64,000 bases of DNA from Saprospiraceae bacterium. GTDB taxonomy: Bacteria > Bacteroidota > Bacteroidia > Chitinophagales > Saprospiraceae. Numbering within the stretch: the first letter of the stretch is position 1; every line of letters starts with the position of its first letter. The stretch covers positions 62,001 through 126,000 of the forward strand of contig JANQPA010000097.1 of the NCBI GenBank assembly GCA_028285545.1, written 5' to 3'. Shown piece by piece: positions 55,897 to 64,000 of the stretch. The position numbers were made by a program, and so were the translations under genes. Under the pieces are notes generated by a model that saw nothing but the letters and a program-made list of their open reading frames with translations, searched no databases and had not been told where the DNA came from.

Positions 55897-58195
55897 AGTG
55901 TGAAATCAATTTTTTCCTAGTAGATTTTATGTCTTCATCTTCCTTTCCTGGCCAGTAAGATTTTTCTTCTTTAGGGGTCAAAAACCCAAAATATTTTCTC
56001 ACTGAAATTGGCATTTCTAGTAAAGGCAAGATGGAAATATCATTTTGTAAAATTAGTGGGAACAAATAGGGATTATTATCTAAAAACCTTAAAAAATCAC
56101 CCAGCATTTTAGAGCCCAGCAATTTCACTTCCCCTAGGGTAGCAATTTTGCAATACTCAGATTTTAGTCCTCGAAAAAACTTAAAATCTCCATTTGTTTT
56201 TAAAGCCAAATCAAAGAGTTTCTTTAGATCAGACTTAGCATCAATTAGGCTCTCAAAATTTTGAAGAATAGCTTTTAATTTTTCATAGTTAACCGGTGGG
56301 TGACTAAGCTTTAACAATGCAGAAAAAATATAATTGATGTGTTCTTTAGGGCCAAATACTTTCAATTCGTCGGGATGTGGTAAGTAAAGATTGTGTTCTA
56401 TAATATAAGAAAAACATTGTTCTGTTAATCCTCTAAATCGAGTAGAATATTGTAAGGCTAATCCTCTTGCTGCAGTTCGGTTGCTATCTGAATACTTCAC
56501 TACCAACTCAAACAGGTTTTCCTTATTATATTTTTCTATGAATTCTAACAGCTCTTTATCAAGAGATTCTGCTTTGGAAAATTTACTGGCGTAGTTATCC
56601 ATTTCAGAAACAATCTCTTCCATCTTAATTGCTTCCATTTCTAATAAATCTTCGGATTCTTCTGATTTCCTTTTTTTATGGGTTATAGTCCATAGGTGTA
56701 GCAGTTGAGGAAATTCAACCAATATTTCATGGTTGTGGCGATCTGCAATATGACATATTAAAGAGTAGATATACTCCATTTTATTTTTAGGGAATAAAAT
56801 ACTAGTTGGAGTGATCTTATAGGAAGGAATATTTTCAAATGGAAGAAAAAAGTCAAGTTCAGTTGAAGGAAATGACCTGAAAAAGAAAGAGTTAGAAAGT
56901 TTATTGAACGTATTTTTTATGAAAATTTTGTCTTCAGGATTTGAGTTTTTAAGACCTATAATCATGGCCAAAGGTCGTTCTGGGCCTAATTTATCCGAAA
57001 CCCACTGGTAAAAGTCGATAATCTTACTTGGTGATGAGGGTCGACCCTCAACCAACAACCCTACCTTTACATTTGGTGGTAATTGCCCTTTGTTTTTTTT
57101 GATTTCCTGATTGAAAAAATTATCTCTTCCCAGCAAGTTTTCTACTTTTCCAAAATAATCCAGGTCCATTTCTTCAGCATTAATTCTCAACCACCACCTG
57201 GTCATGAAATTTTGACTTATTCCTGATAATTTGATTTCCTGCTCAACTTTCAAGAGACTTTTGTATAATCCTTCTGCTCCACAACACATTCCAAGAAATG
57301 CTCCTCTGTTAAGGCCCCAGTAATTCCTTAATCTAATAACATATTTACTGAATTGGAATGTGTCTTTGTCGGGCGACAGGCGAATGGTATGAAATCGATC
57401 TTTCAGGTTGGGTTCCCGCTCTAAATTGCCTAGTATGGATTCAGGGTATTGAAAATTAGAAGAATCATCTACAATTTTATGTCCGAGAAGATTTAGCAAT
57501 TCAGAAATGCAAACCCCTTTGAAATCAGGACTATCTATTGTTATTTTTGACCTATTTCTCAGATTAGCTGGTCTTGCATTGCTATTTTCATTAAATCTAC
57601 TAGAGCCTGTATATATCCCAATACATTGTCCGTTATGAATGATTGGGCTGCCGCTAAATCCATTGGCTAACTCACCTTCGGGATTATCAATGTTTAACTG
57701 CTTAAATTCTGCATTTAGATGATCTCTTCCTCTTAGGATACAATCTACAAATTGTAAATTGTTTTTATCACTTGAACCATCACTCCTATATCCTATGACC
57801 GTAATTTTTTCGTGTTGATGATCCTGTAAATATTTCGGCTCTAATGATTTGATTTCATTCCACTTCTCCAGAGTAGATTGATTATTGCCAAGAAGTGGCC
57901 GTAAAACGACTAGATCCCCTTTATCGACGTCTAGTTTATCAGGTAGGACAGTTGCAGGGATGGATTTTTGTAAACTTTGGTAATCCTCTTTTTGAAAATC
58001 CCAGGCTAAAACGAAATTTACTGTTTTATTATCTGGTCGGAAAGCACCATAATCAGGATCTAATAAATGTGCACTGGTAACGATCAGTTTCTCATTCTTA
58101 TTTTGAATGACAAAACCGGTCCCCACAGGAAAAAATTTCCTATAACTTTCATCAGGTTTACCAATGTAAACAATACTCTTCCTGAGGTCTTCCAT
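55886..58195 (-). CDS. Trypsin-like serine protease fused to a possible inactive-STAND domain
   Basis: A 769-residue protein without signal peptide. Residues about 1-215 are a trypsin-fold protease with triad H43 (T-S-A-H), D94 (K-G-D-L-V-V-L) and S181 (G-F-S-G-S-P). From about 255 a region begins that has the length and beta-alpha rhythm of a P-loop module (L-N-R-G-A-F-L-G-M-C-C-G-A-E-G-L, then V-K-V-G-L-L-V-E-G and L-A-M-I-I-G-L) but no Walker A lysine; it may correspond to the inactive-STAND domains known in conflict systems. The rest is helical. Cytosolic trypsin-like effectors of this kind occur in bacterial NTP-dependent conflict systems. First gene of the three-gene cassette, overlapping the giant gene by 11 bases. 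Confidence 0.82.
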   Translation of the reverse strand: MEDLRKSIVYIGKPDESYRKFFPVGTGFVIQNKNEKLIVTSAHLLDPDYGAFRPDNKTVNFVLAWDFQKEDYQSLQKSIPATVLPDKLDVDKGDLVVLRPLLGNNQSTLEKWNEIKSLEPKYLQDHQHEKITVIGYRSDGSSDKNNLQFVDCILRGRDHLNAEFKQLNIDNPEGELANGFSGSPIIHNGQCIGIYTGSSRFNENSNARPANLRNRSKITIDSPDFKGVCISELLNLLGHKIVDDSSNFQYPESILGNLEREPNLKDRFHTIRLSPDKDTFQFSKYVIRLRNYWGLNRGAFLGMCCGAEGLYKSLLKVEQEIKLSGISQNFMTRWWLRINAEEMDLDYFGKVENLLGRDNFFNQEIKKNKGQLPPNVKVGLLVEGRPSSPSKIIDFYQWVSDKLGPERPLAMIIGLKNSNPEDKIFIKNTFNKLSNSFFFRSFPSTELDFFLPFENIPSYKITPTSILFPKNKMEYIYSLICHIADRHNHEILVEFPQLLHLWTITHKKRKSEESEDLLEMEAIKMEEIVSEMDNYASKFSKAESLDKELLEFIEKYNKENLFELVVKYSDSNRTAARGLALQYSTRFRGLTEQCFSYIIEHNLYLPHPDELKVFGPKEHINYIFSALLKLSHPPVNYEKLKAILQNFESLIDAKSDLKKLFDLALKTNGDFKFFRGLKSEYCKIATLGEVKLLGSKMLGDFLRFLDNNPYLFPLILQNDISILPLLEMPISVRKYFGFLTPKEEKSYWPGKEDEDIKSTRKKLISHYEF

Positions 58196-58635
58196 TGTGT
58201 AATTTATTATTCTTGTTTAAAGTTTCTTCGAGGTAAAATTTACTTTTACTGAACTTTTTGCCCGCTTATTGAGATAGACAAAAAACAATAAATAATTTTT
58301 ATTATAAATAAAATTTGAGCATTTAAATTAAACAAATTTCTATCTTAAAAAAAAGAAATAATTGATAAAACATAAATGCTTTTTCCTAAAAAAGTGATTT
58401 TGCAACTTGAATTTGATAATAGGGAGCTAAAGAAATCAAGAAGATATCCATTCTACTACAAAGGAGGAATTGAAGATTTTGAGTTAACAGTTTAAAATAT
58501 AGATAGGAGCTTACTGAAAATCATCTCTCTTCACCTCCTCACCATCTTCCTGGTCAAAAAACCGCCTTTCTCATCATTTCCTTTGAATATCCACTAATTA
58601 TATATAAATTTCCCGCCTTAAATGCGCTGATCAAA
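58196..58635. other. Divergent intergenic region
   Basis: 440 AT-rich bases between the divergent trypsin cassette and the APC permease. It should contain both promoters, but no element can be placed with confidence. The only coding-like content is a 39-codon frame at 58376-58495, listed separately. Confidence 0.5.
58376..58495 (+). CDS. Possible 39-residue small protein or gene remnant
   Basis: An ATG-initiated frame of 39 codons in the divergent spacer. The product is basic in its first half and has a protein-like composition (V-I-L-Q-L-E-F-D-N, R-Y-P-F-Y-Y-K-G-G, F-E-L-T-V at the end), unlike typical AT-rich spacer translation. No family recognised. It may be a genuine small protein, a fragment of a lost gene, or chance. 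Confidence 0.25.
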   Translation: MLFPKKVILQLEFDNRELKKSRRYPFYYKGGIEDFELTV

Positions 58636-60858
58636 ATGGAAAACCAGGACGGATCTCACCGGAATATCGAAACCGAATTAAGTCGGGATTTAGGACTAAC
58701 TACTGCACTCGCCATCGGAATAGGCACCATGATTGCCGCCGGAATTTTTACCCTTTCTGGACTCGCTATCAGAAATGTAGGATCTGCGGCCATCGTTTCT
58801 TTCTTGTTGGCAGCGGTAGTGGCAAGCTTTACGGCCTTAACGTATTGTGAATTTGTTTCCATCTACCCCAGAACAGGTGAGGGCTACCTTTATGCCAGAA
58901 AAACATATCCAGGACCTCTTGCATATTTTGTTGGATGGGCCCTGATTTTAGGATATACTTCTTCCTGTGCTTTTTATATTGCTAGTTTGTCCAGTTATTT
59001 TAACGAATTCATATGGCATAGTCCCATTGAGGCATTGTCTGGGATTATCTTCCTCATTGCATTGACTTTATTAAACATCAAAGGAACTGAAGAAAGTGGG
59101 AAGTTTCAAATTATTGTTACGGCAGCTAAAGTGGTTCTTCTGATATGGTTTGTTTTTGGCGGTCTTCGTTTTGTCGATATGGAAGAAGTGGTCAACCGTT
59201 TTAGTACGGATTTTGTACAAATAGGTACTACTGCTGCCATGGTATTCATTACCTTTTTTGGGTTTTCGGCAATTGCAGCTTCTGCAGGAGAGGTGAAAAA
59301 TCCCGTTAAAAACATCCCTAAGGCCATTTTTATTTCCATGGGAGTGGTAACTATTTTATATACTGCAGTTGTTTTAGTGGTCCTATTCGCGGGTTTAACA
59401 GAATATGATGAAGCTTCTATGGGAGAGGCTGCTCAAAAATTCCTGGGTTCATTTGGTGGCTATGTAATCATTGGCGGAGCCATCTTTTCTATGGTTTCTG
59501 CATCTAATGCCTCAATTATGGCTGGCTCAAGAGTTGTTTTGTCCATGAGTCAACTGGGACATCTGCCACAGGAAGTCGGCATTATCAATGCCCGTACCAA
59601 AACCCCAATTGTTTCGGTATTTCTGATTGGAGGAACCATTATGATTTTTGCACTTATACTTCCCCTGGAAGACCTTTCCTATTACGCCAATACTGTTCTT
59701 CTCCTCGCCCTAATTCTGGTTAATTTGGCTTTAATAATCCATCGAAGGAAGTATCCGGATATTGAACGTCCCTTTAAGGTACCCTTAGTACCATTGATCC
59801 CAATCCTGGGAATACTGGCAAATATTTATCTGATCATTCAAATATTTAGCCACCCCATCCCTTTATTCCTAGCACTTGGTACACTGATATTAGGCTTGGT
59901 TGGCTTCTTTAGCTGGAAGGGAGCACAGCCCGTAGAAACGGTAATTCCTGGGGCAGCATCTCATGTTGCTCATAGTAGGGGAAGAAGTCGTTTTGATAAG
60001 GAAAAATTTAGGATTCTAGTCCCTATTGCTAATCCTCAAAATGTTAGCAGCCTGATACGTATTGCTGCAGCAATAGCCAAAGAAAGGGATGGTGAATTAT
60101 TATTATTAAAGGTGGTAAAACTGCCTAACCAAATCCCACTAACCAGCTATGATGATAGTATGCTGGAGCAGGAACAAAGTGACCTTGAAAAAGCGCGCAA
60201 AATTGCTGAAAAACAAGAAGGGGTGCCTGCTCATGCCCTTATCAGGATAGGGTATAATATTGCCAGAGCTATTTTGGAAACCTCTCGGGAGAATTATTGT
60301 AATCTGACCATACTAGGGTGGAAAGGGAGCACTACCAGTAGCCAAAAAATATTGGGGAACATAACCGATACCATCGTTACTCATGCACAAACTGATATTA
60401 TGCTGGTTAAATTGATGAGCGATGAACCCATCAAACGAATTCTATTGCCTACTTCAGGGGGTGAGCATGCCCAATGTGCTGAGCAATATGCCCATACTTT
60501 GGTGCATGCCATGGATGGTCACCTAACTGCCTGCCAGGTGGTTAGTACCAAGACCAATCAGGAAGAAATGCAACAAAGTCGTAACAACCTGGTAAGAAGT
60601 TTAAAAAGAATCAGATCACGAGATCGGATTAATCTGGATGACCAACTCATTCAAAATGACGATGTTATTGAAGGCATCATCAATGCCTCCAAAGAATATG
60701 ATGCTGTCATGATTGGAGCTGCCGGAAAAAGTATTTATCCTCAAATCTTATTTGGTAGCATTCCTGAAGAAATAGCCGAAAAAACAGACAAAACGGTTAT
60801 TATGGTTAAACATTATCATAGAGTTAGGGCATTGATTGGTAAAGTGATGAGTGAGTAA
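58636..60858 (+). CDS. APC-family amino acid permease fused to two universal-stress domains
   Basis: A 740-residue inner-membrane protein. Residues about 20-435 are an APC-superfamily transporter of about 12 transmembrane segments, with G-I-G-T-M-I-A-A-G-I-F in helix 1 and F-F-G-F-S-A-I-A-A-S-A-G-E-V-K-N-P in helix 6. The C-terminus has two tandem universal-stress-protein domains (about 455-590 and 600-730), with I-L-V-P-I-A-N at the start of the first and G-A-A-G-K-S-I-Y-P near the end of the second. This fusion is known for transporters in which the USP part is thought to sense nucleotides and regulate transport. Substrate is unknown, an amino acid being likely. Confidence 0.92.
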   Translation: MENQDGSHRNIETELSRDLGLTTALAIGIGTMIAAGIFTLSGLAIRNVGSAAIVSFLLAAVVASFTALTYCEFVSIYPRTGEGYLYARKTYPGPLAYFVGWALILGYTSSCAFYIASLSSYFNEFIWHSPIEALSGIIFLIALTLLNIKGTEESGKFQIIVTAAKVVLLIWFVFGGLRFVDMEEVVNRFSTDFVQIGTTAAMVFITFFGFSAIAASAGEVKNPVKNIPKAIFISMGVVTILYTAVVLVVLFAGLTEYDEASMGEAAQKFLGSFGGYVIIGGAIFSMVSASNASIMAGSRVVLSMSQLGHLPQEVGIINARTKTPIVSVFLIGGTIMIFALILPLEDLSYYANTVLLLALILVNLALIIHRRKYPDIERPFKVPLVPLIPILGILANIYLIIQIFSHPIPLFLALGTLILGLVGFFSWKGAQPVETVIPGAASHVAHSRGRSRFDKEKFRILVPIANPQNVSSLIRIAAAIAKERDGELLLLKVVKLPNQIPLTSYDDSMLEQEQSDLEKARKIAEKQEGVPAHALIRIGYNIARAILETSRENYCNLTILGWKGSTTSSQKILGNITDTIVTHAQTDIMLVKLMSDEPIKRILLPTSGGEHAQCAEQYAHTLVHAMDGHLTACQVVSTKTNQEEMQQSRNNLVRSLKRIRSRDRINLDDQLIQNDDVIEGIINASKEYDAVMIGAAGKSIYPQILFGSIPEEIAEKTDKTVIMVKHYHRVRALIGKVMSE

Positions 60859-60881
60859 ATTGTGACGGATCGCCTGGGTTT

Positions 60882-62255
60882 TTATTTACCCAATCGAATA
60901 ACCCCAATCCCATTGTCCCATTCAATTTTTGTCCCATAAGGCTCTGATAATTGATTTAAATCTGAAATAATCTTTTTTCCCAATTCCTCGTCTGCCATCA
61001 TGGGCCTTCCACGTACCGTTACACTAGTGCCGAAGCCTAAGTCTATTGGATAGATTTTGATGGATTGCAAAACGCCTTCTTTCCAAACCGGTACTGCAAT
61101 TACCGATTCCCATACAGAAGCTCTGGCCGGAAAGCCCGCTGTACCATTCCTGGACCTGCGGGCATTATAATCTCCCAAATGCTGATCTGGCCCCATCCCA
61201 TATCGCTGATAATTTTCATCAGGTAATCTCAAAAGAGTTTCATTTTGAAACATAAAATTATTCAAACTGTAAAAAATAGGCTTTCCTTTATAAATCTCAA
61301 TACCTCTTAAAGTATGCGGCCCATGCCCTACGATAGCATCTGCTCCGGCGTCAATCATGGCATGTGCGAATTCACGAATAAAATCGGGAGAGTTAGAATT
61401 ACTGCCTTTTCGTTGATGGGTATGAATACTTAAAATGGTAACATCTGAGAGCTGCTTAGTATTTCTAACAATGGTGGCAATATCTTCCATATCCTTGGGA
61501 GAGGCCTTGGTTTTGATACCTAATTCAGCTCCCACCTCAAAATTTTGGCCCCATAACCGAAGTCTTTCTCCAGATTGATAATTTTGAGAAATATTTCCAG
61601 TTTCCTTTCCGATTTGGACCAATTGATTCATATGGTCTTGGGAAATAACTTGAGTGCTAGAGTATCGTAATGGATTTATTCCTGGCCTGGATGGCATATC
61701 TCCTCTACTAAATCCTGCTCGAATATGATCTGGAAAAGAAGAGGTGCAAGCAATAAATCCAATCCTTCCATTGGCCGTTTCCAAAAATTTAGCTTCCCGG
61801 GCTTCTCTTAAACTCTCTCCTGCACCTGCATATATCATTCCTGCTTCCTTGATATATCTCAAAGTGTGCCTTAGTCCCTCTACTCCATAATCACCAGCAT
61901 GATTATTCGCAATAGATATAAGGTCAAACCCTGCCCAGCTTAACTCTTTTGCCATTATGGGATCTGCTCTCATATAAGTGCCTCCTCCCTGATGAGCAGG
62001 GTATGATTCGTAGTCGTGAAACAACATCTCCAGATTGGCAAACGAAGCATCTGAATTGCGCAATAACTCAATCATTTTTAAAAAAGCGGGTTCTTTATAA
62101 ACCGAGAGCTTTCTGGTAATAATTGCATCACCCACTAATGCTAAGGAAAGAGATTCTTGTTCCTGCCCTTTAATTTCTGAAAAAAACAAGTTGAGAATTA
62201 TTAGTAGGAAAAAGATCTTCCTCAAGCTCTTAAACGAAATGAAAATAGGTTTCAT
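60882..62255 (-). CDS. CapA family exported metallophosphatase-like protein
   Basis: A 457-residue protein of the CapA/PGA_cap family (poly-gamma-glutamate capsule synthesis, calcineurin-like fold). The ATG at 62255 is chosen because it gives a signal peptide ending I-K-G-Q; the frame's upstream part overlaps the next gene. Family motifs are seen: L-V-G-D-A-I-I near the mature N-terminus, F-A-N-L-E, S-I-A-N-N-H-A-G-D-Y-G, and I-V-G-H-G-P-H-T-L-R-G. The expected metal ligands D, N, H and H are in place. No other capsule genes are nearby, so its substrate is uncertain. It lies 41 bases after the membrane-anchored winged-helix gene and is likely co-transcribed with it. Confidence 0.85.
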   Translation of the reverse strand: MKPIFISFKSLRKIFFLLIILNLFFSEIKGQEQESLSLALVGDAIITRKLSVYKEPAFLKMIELLRNSDASFANLEMLFHDYESYPAHQGGGTYMRADPIMAKELSWAGFDLISIANNHAGDYGVEGLRHTLRYIKEAGMIYAGAGESLREAREAKFLETANGRIGFIACTSSFPDHIRAGFSRGDMPSRPGINPLRYSSTQVISQDHMNQLVQIGKETGNISQNYQSGERLRLWGQNFEVGAELGIKTKASPKDMEDIATIVRNTKQLSDVTILSIHTHQRKGSNSNSPDFIREFAHAMIDAGADAIVGHGPHTLRGIEIYKGKPIFYSLNNFMFQNETLLRLPDENYQRYGMGPDQHLGDYNARRSRNGTAGFPARASVWESVIAVPVWKEGVLQSIKIYPIDLGFGTSVTVRGRPMMADEELGKKIISDLNQLSEPYGTKIEWDNGIGVIRLGK

Positions 62256-62296
62256 AAAAAAATCTATAGTTTTTTTGTGATCAATTTTTATGGACT

Positions 62297-62749
62297 TTAG
62301 CCTTCCTTTATATGGTTGCCTAATTCTATAATCCATCCAATAAGGCCAGAGCCAAAAATAAAGTATAATAACAGGCCAATAATGGCTAGTAGAAACAGCT
62401 TCTGCTGTCGATTTGTCCATACAAACCCAGGCTTTTGAATCGAAACCCGATATCCTTTCCCTCGAATCGTTTCTATGCTTACATACTTTTGTTCGTTTTT
62501 TAAGGCTAGCCTTAATTTAGATATGGCCTTGGTGATGGAGTCTTCCGTTACGATTGTGTCCTTCCAAACATAATCTAGTATCTCTTTCTTACTTACAATT
62601 TTTCCGTTTGCTGAATATAAAATAAGAAAAAGCCTGAGCAAAAGTGGCTCTACTTTTTTATTCATTTTATGGGATTGAATGGTATTGGTTTCAAAATCTA
62701 TCCTGGTTTTTCCAATGACGACAGGTTTTTGATTAGATATTGGTTCCAT
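62297..62749 (-). CDS. Membrane-anchored winged-helix regulator lacking a periplasmic domain
   Basis: A 150-residue protein. Residues about 10-105 form an OmpR/ToxR-type winged helix (Trans_reg_C: G-K-I-V-S-K-K-E-I-L-D-Y-V-W, and I-E-T-I-R-G-K-G-Y-R-V at the wing). A single transmembrane segment (about 117-140) is followed by only about ten residues. This is the CadC/ToxR topology without the usual periplasmic sensor, so the signal may be sensed in the membrane or by a partner. It precedes the CapA-like gene and is divergent from the DoxX-like gene, either of which may be its target. Confidence 0.85.
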   Translation of the reverse strand: MEPISNQKPVVIGKTRIDFETNTIQSHKMNKKVEPLLLRLFLILYSANGKIVSKKEILDYVWKDTIVTEDSITKAISKLRLALKNEQKYVSIETIRGKGYRVSIQKPGFVWTNRQQKLFLLAIIGLLLYFIFGSGLIGWIIELGNHIKEG

Positions 62750-62841
62750 ATAAAATATTCAGAAATTGTTCAGAAAGAAAGCTACTGATTTTCGCCTTCT
62801 TGGTTTTTCTTCCAGATTATTTAATTCTAAAATTTAATTCA

Positions 62842-63303
62842 ATGATCTGGAAAAAGGTAAAAAATATTATTGGCATTTTTTTTAGATTTTTAATGGGAGC
62901 GATGTGGTTTATGAGCGCTTTGTCCTGGTTCAGACGAACAGATTCTAATCAATTTATTTTAGATGCTATTGCTACAAGTATGGAACAGGGAAAAACATTA
63001 GGGTTTTATCAGCCCTTTTTAGTGGATGTTGTTACTCCAAATATTACGCTGTTTGCCTGGCTGGTGAGCCTGGGAGAGCTGTTGGTTGGAATTTCCTTGT
63101 TAAGCGGGACTGTTGTGAAGGTGGGATCTGTAGGAGCAGTATTTTTGCTGTTGAATTACTCATTTATGAATGGCTCACTTTTTCACCTCTTTAATCTATG
63201 TTTTGTTCTCATTCATGTATTTCTATTTATTTCTGAGCCAGGTAGGATATTCGGAGGTGACAAAATTCTTCATAAAAAATGGCCGGGCGTCAAAATATTT
63301 TAA
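62842..63303 (+). CDS. DoxX-like membrane protein
   Basis: A 153-residue membrane protein with about four transmembrane segments. The ATG at 62842 is chosen; the frame extends upstream to 62740, overlapping the divergent regulator gene, but this part is unlikely to be translated. The segments F-R-F-L-M-G-A-M-W-F, G-E-L-L-V-G-I-S-L-L-S-G and the hydrophobic end fit the DoxX/DoxD family, small membrane proteins linked to respiratory or redox functions. Function here not assigned. Confidence 0.75.
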   Translation: MIWKKVKNIIGIFFRFLMGAMWFMSALSWFRRTDSNQFILDAIATSMEQGKTLGFYQPFLVDVVTPNITLFAWLVSLGELLVGISLLSGTVVKVGSVGAVFLLLNYSFMNGSLFHLFNLCFVLIHVFLFISEPGRIFGGDKILHKKWPGVKIF

Positions 63304-63370
63304 GTTTTTCTTTTTTATGCTTAGTTTTCTGTCTTTAGGAATAATACTATTTTTAAAAGAAAAACTAATC

Positions 63371-64000
63371 ATGAAAAATTATCACCTGCAGCTTGTATTT
63401 ATGTTTTTTGTCTGTGTCCCTGGTCTTTTTGCCCAAACCAGCAAAAGACCTCTTCAACACGAGGATACCTACAAATGGGAAAGCCTGCGCACCCAATTGA
63501 TTTCAAATGATGGTCGATTTGTCGTTTATATGGTGGCTCCTTATGAAGGAAATCAAACCCTTCATGTTTATGATAGCCAAAGTAAAAAAACAACAAGTTT
63601 TGAACGGGGCCAGAGTCCTTCTATTAGTTCTGATAGCAAATTTGTTGCTTTTACCATTAAACCAGACTTCGAACATGTTAAGGATTTGAAAAGAAAAAAG
63701 ACCAAAAAGAAGGACATGCCTAAAGATTCACTAGGTATATTAAATCTAAGTACTGGAGAACTTGAAAAAGTGCCCAGCCTGCTAAGTTTCAAAATGCCAC
63801 AAAAATGGGCTGGCTGGCTGGCTTATCATTCCGAAATTGAACTGCCAAAAGAAGATGAGTCTAAAAAAGGGCCTGCCAAAACACGCAAAGATTTGACCGT
63901 TTTGAACTTACAGTCTGGAGACAAAGTTCATTTTCCGGCAGCCAAAAGTTATGAACTTTCTGAACAAGGAGGTAAAGTGTTGGTCCACAGCGAAGGTGAT
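63371..64000 (+). CDS. S9-type (prolyl oligopeptidase family) exported peptidase, 3' end missing
   Basis: The frame starts at ATG 63371 and stays open to the last base of the window (210 codons). A signal peptide ends L-F-A-Q. The visible part is the beginning of a beta-propeller: repeated units of the form L-I-S-N-D-G-R-F-V-V-Y, S-I-S-S-D-S-K-F-V-A-F-T and T-V-L-N-L-Q-S-G-D. The opening W-E-S-L-R and the Lys/Asp-rich insert (K-R-K-K-T-K-K-K-D) are common in Bacteroidota S9 peptidases. The catalytic alpha/beta-hydrolase domain would be outside the window. It starts 67 bases after the DoxX-like gene. Confidence 0.75.
   Translation, partial: MKNYHLQLVFMFFVCVPGLFAQTSKRPLQHEDTYKWESLRTQLISNDGRFVVYMVAPYEGNQTLHVYDSQSKKTTSFERGQSPSISSDSKFVAFTIKPDFEHVKDLKRKKTKKKDMPKDSLGILNLSTGELEKVPSLLSFKMPQKWAGWLAYHSEIELPKEDESKKGPAKTRKDLTVLNLQSGDKVHFPAAKSYELSEQGGKVLVHSEGD

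Noticed and set aside
60882-60905. TGGGT/ACCCA hairpin at the end of the permease and CapA-like genes
   Set aside because: It has only 5 pairs and overlaps the coding end of the CapA-like gene.
1-64000. tRNA, rRNA, transposase or integrase genes and attachment-site repeats
   Set aside because: None were recognised by eye, so the accessory nature of 16.8-58.2 kb rests on gene content and not on mobility genes.

Overview
The window looks like a chromosomal piece of a Bacteroidota genome, probably near the Saprospiraceae/Lewinella-type lineages. This is inferred from AT-rich DNA, GLPGLI and DUF4296 proteins, a CarboxypepD_reg-type outer-membrane beta-barrel protein, LytTR/LytS and TPR-HisKA_3 two-component pairs, a ROCO protein, and the general absence of strong Shine-Dalgarno sequences. 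No rRNA, tRNA, insertion sequence or CRISPR array was seen.

Layout. 1-8 kb is mostly housekeeping and signalling: a truncated DUF4296 lipoprotein, a membrane protein, a cyclic-nucleotide-binding/AlbA fusion, an OmpR-type response regulator with its kinase, a divergent GLPGLI protein, an O-succinylhomoserine sulfhydrylase (metZ) isolated by long perfect inverted repeats, and a sigma factor/small protein/ClpP group. 8-16 kb holds two exported amidohydrolase-fold proteins separated by 8-bp microsatellites, and a large outer-membrane beta-barrel protein. 38.6-44.5 kb holds a lipoprotein, a LytS/LytTR pair, a YceI-TPR protein, a CBM9-like protein and a beta-lactamase-fold hydrolase. 58.6-64 kb holds an APC permease fused to two USP domains, a CapA-like enzyme, a minimal membrane-anchored winged-helix regulator, a DoxX-like protein and the start of an S9 peptidase.

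The unusual part is 16.8-58.2 kb, which contains three cassettes, each built around a protease of a different fold. (1) On the minus strand (29.1 to 16.8 kb) are two beta-rich proteins of unknown function, a TPR sensor kinase, two LuxR-type response regulators, a CHAT (caspase-like) protease, a membrane-anchored nSTAND1-type NTPase, an exported TPR/propeller-like protein and a probable outer-membrane protein. (2) On the plus strand (30.1 to 34.6 kb) are a membrane protein, a subtilase without signal peptide carrying an N-terminal SH3-like region, and an exported protein with a probable C-terminal beta-barrel; an LRR-ROC-COR GTPase follows. (3) On the minus strand (58.2 to 44.7 kb) are a trypsin-like protease with a possible inactive-STAND domain, a 3264-residue protein I cannot assign, and a protein with MYG1/DHH-like motifs.

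Cassettes 1 and 2 diverge from a 983-bp non-coding region and share one plan: cytosolic protease, inner-membrane partner, exported partner. I infer envelope-spanning sensing systems that unleash a protease, in the manner of NTP-dependent biological conflict systems. Cassette 3 is the strongest candidate for an undescribed system. A near-identical palindrome (TGCCTA-N4-TAGGCA) about 160-185 bp upstream of two transcription units in cassette 1 is a plausible operator for its own LuxR-type regulators.
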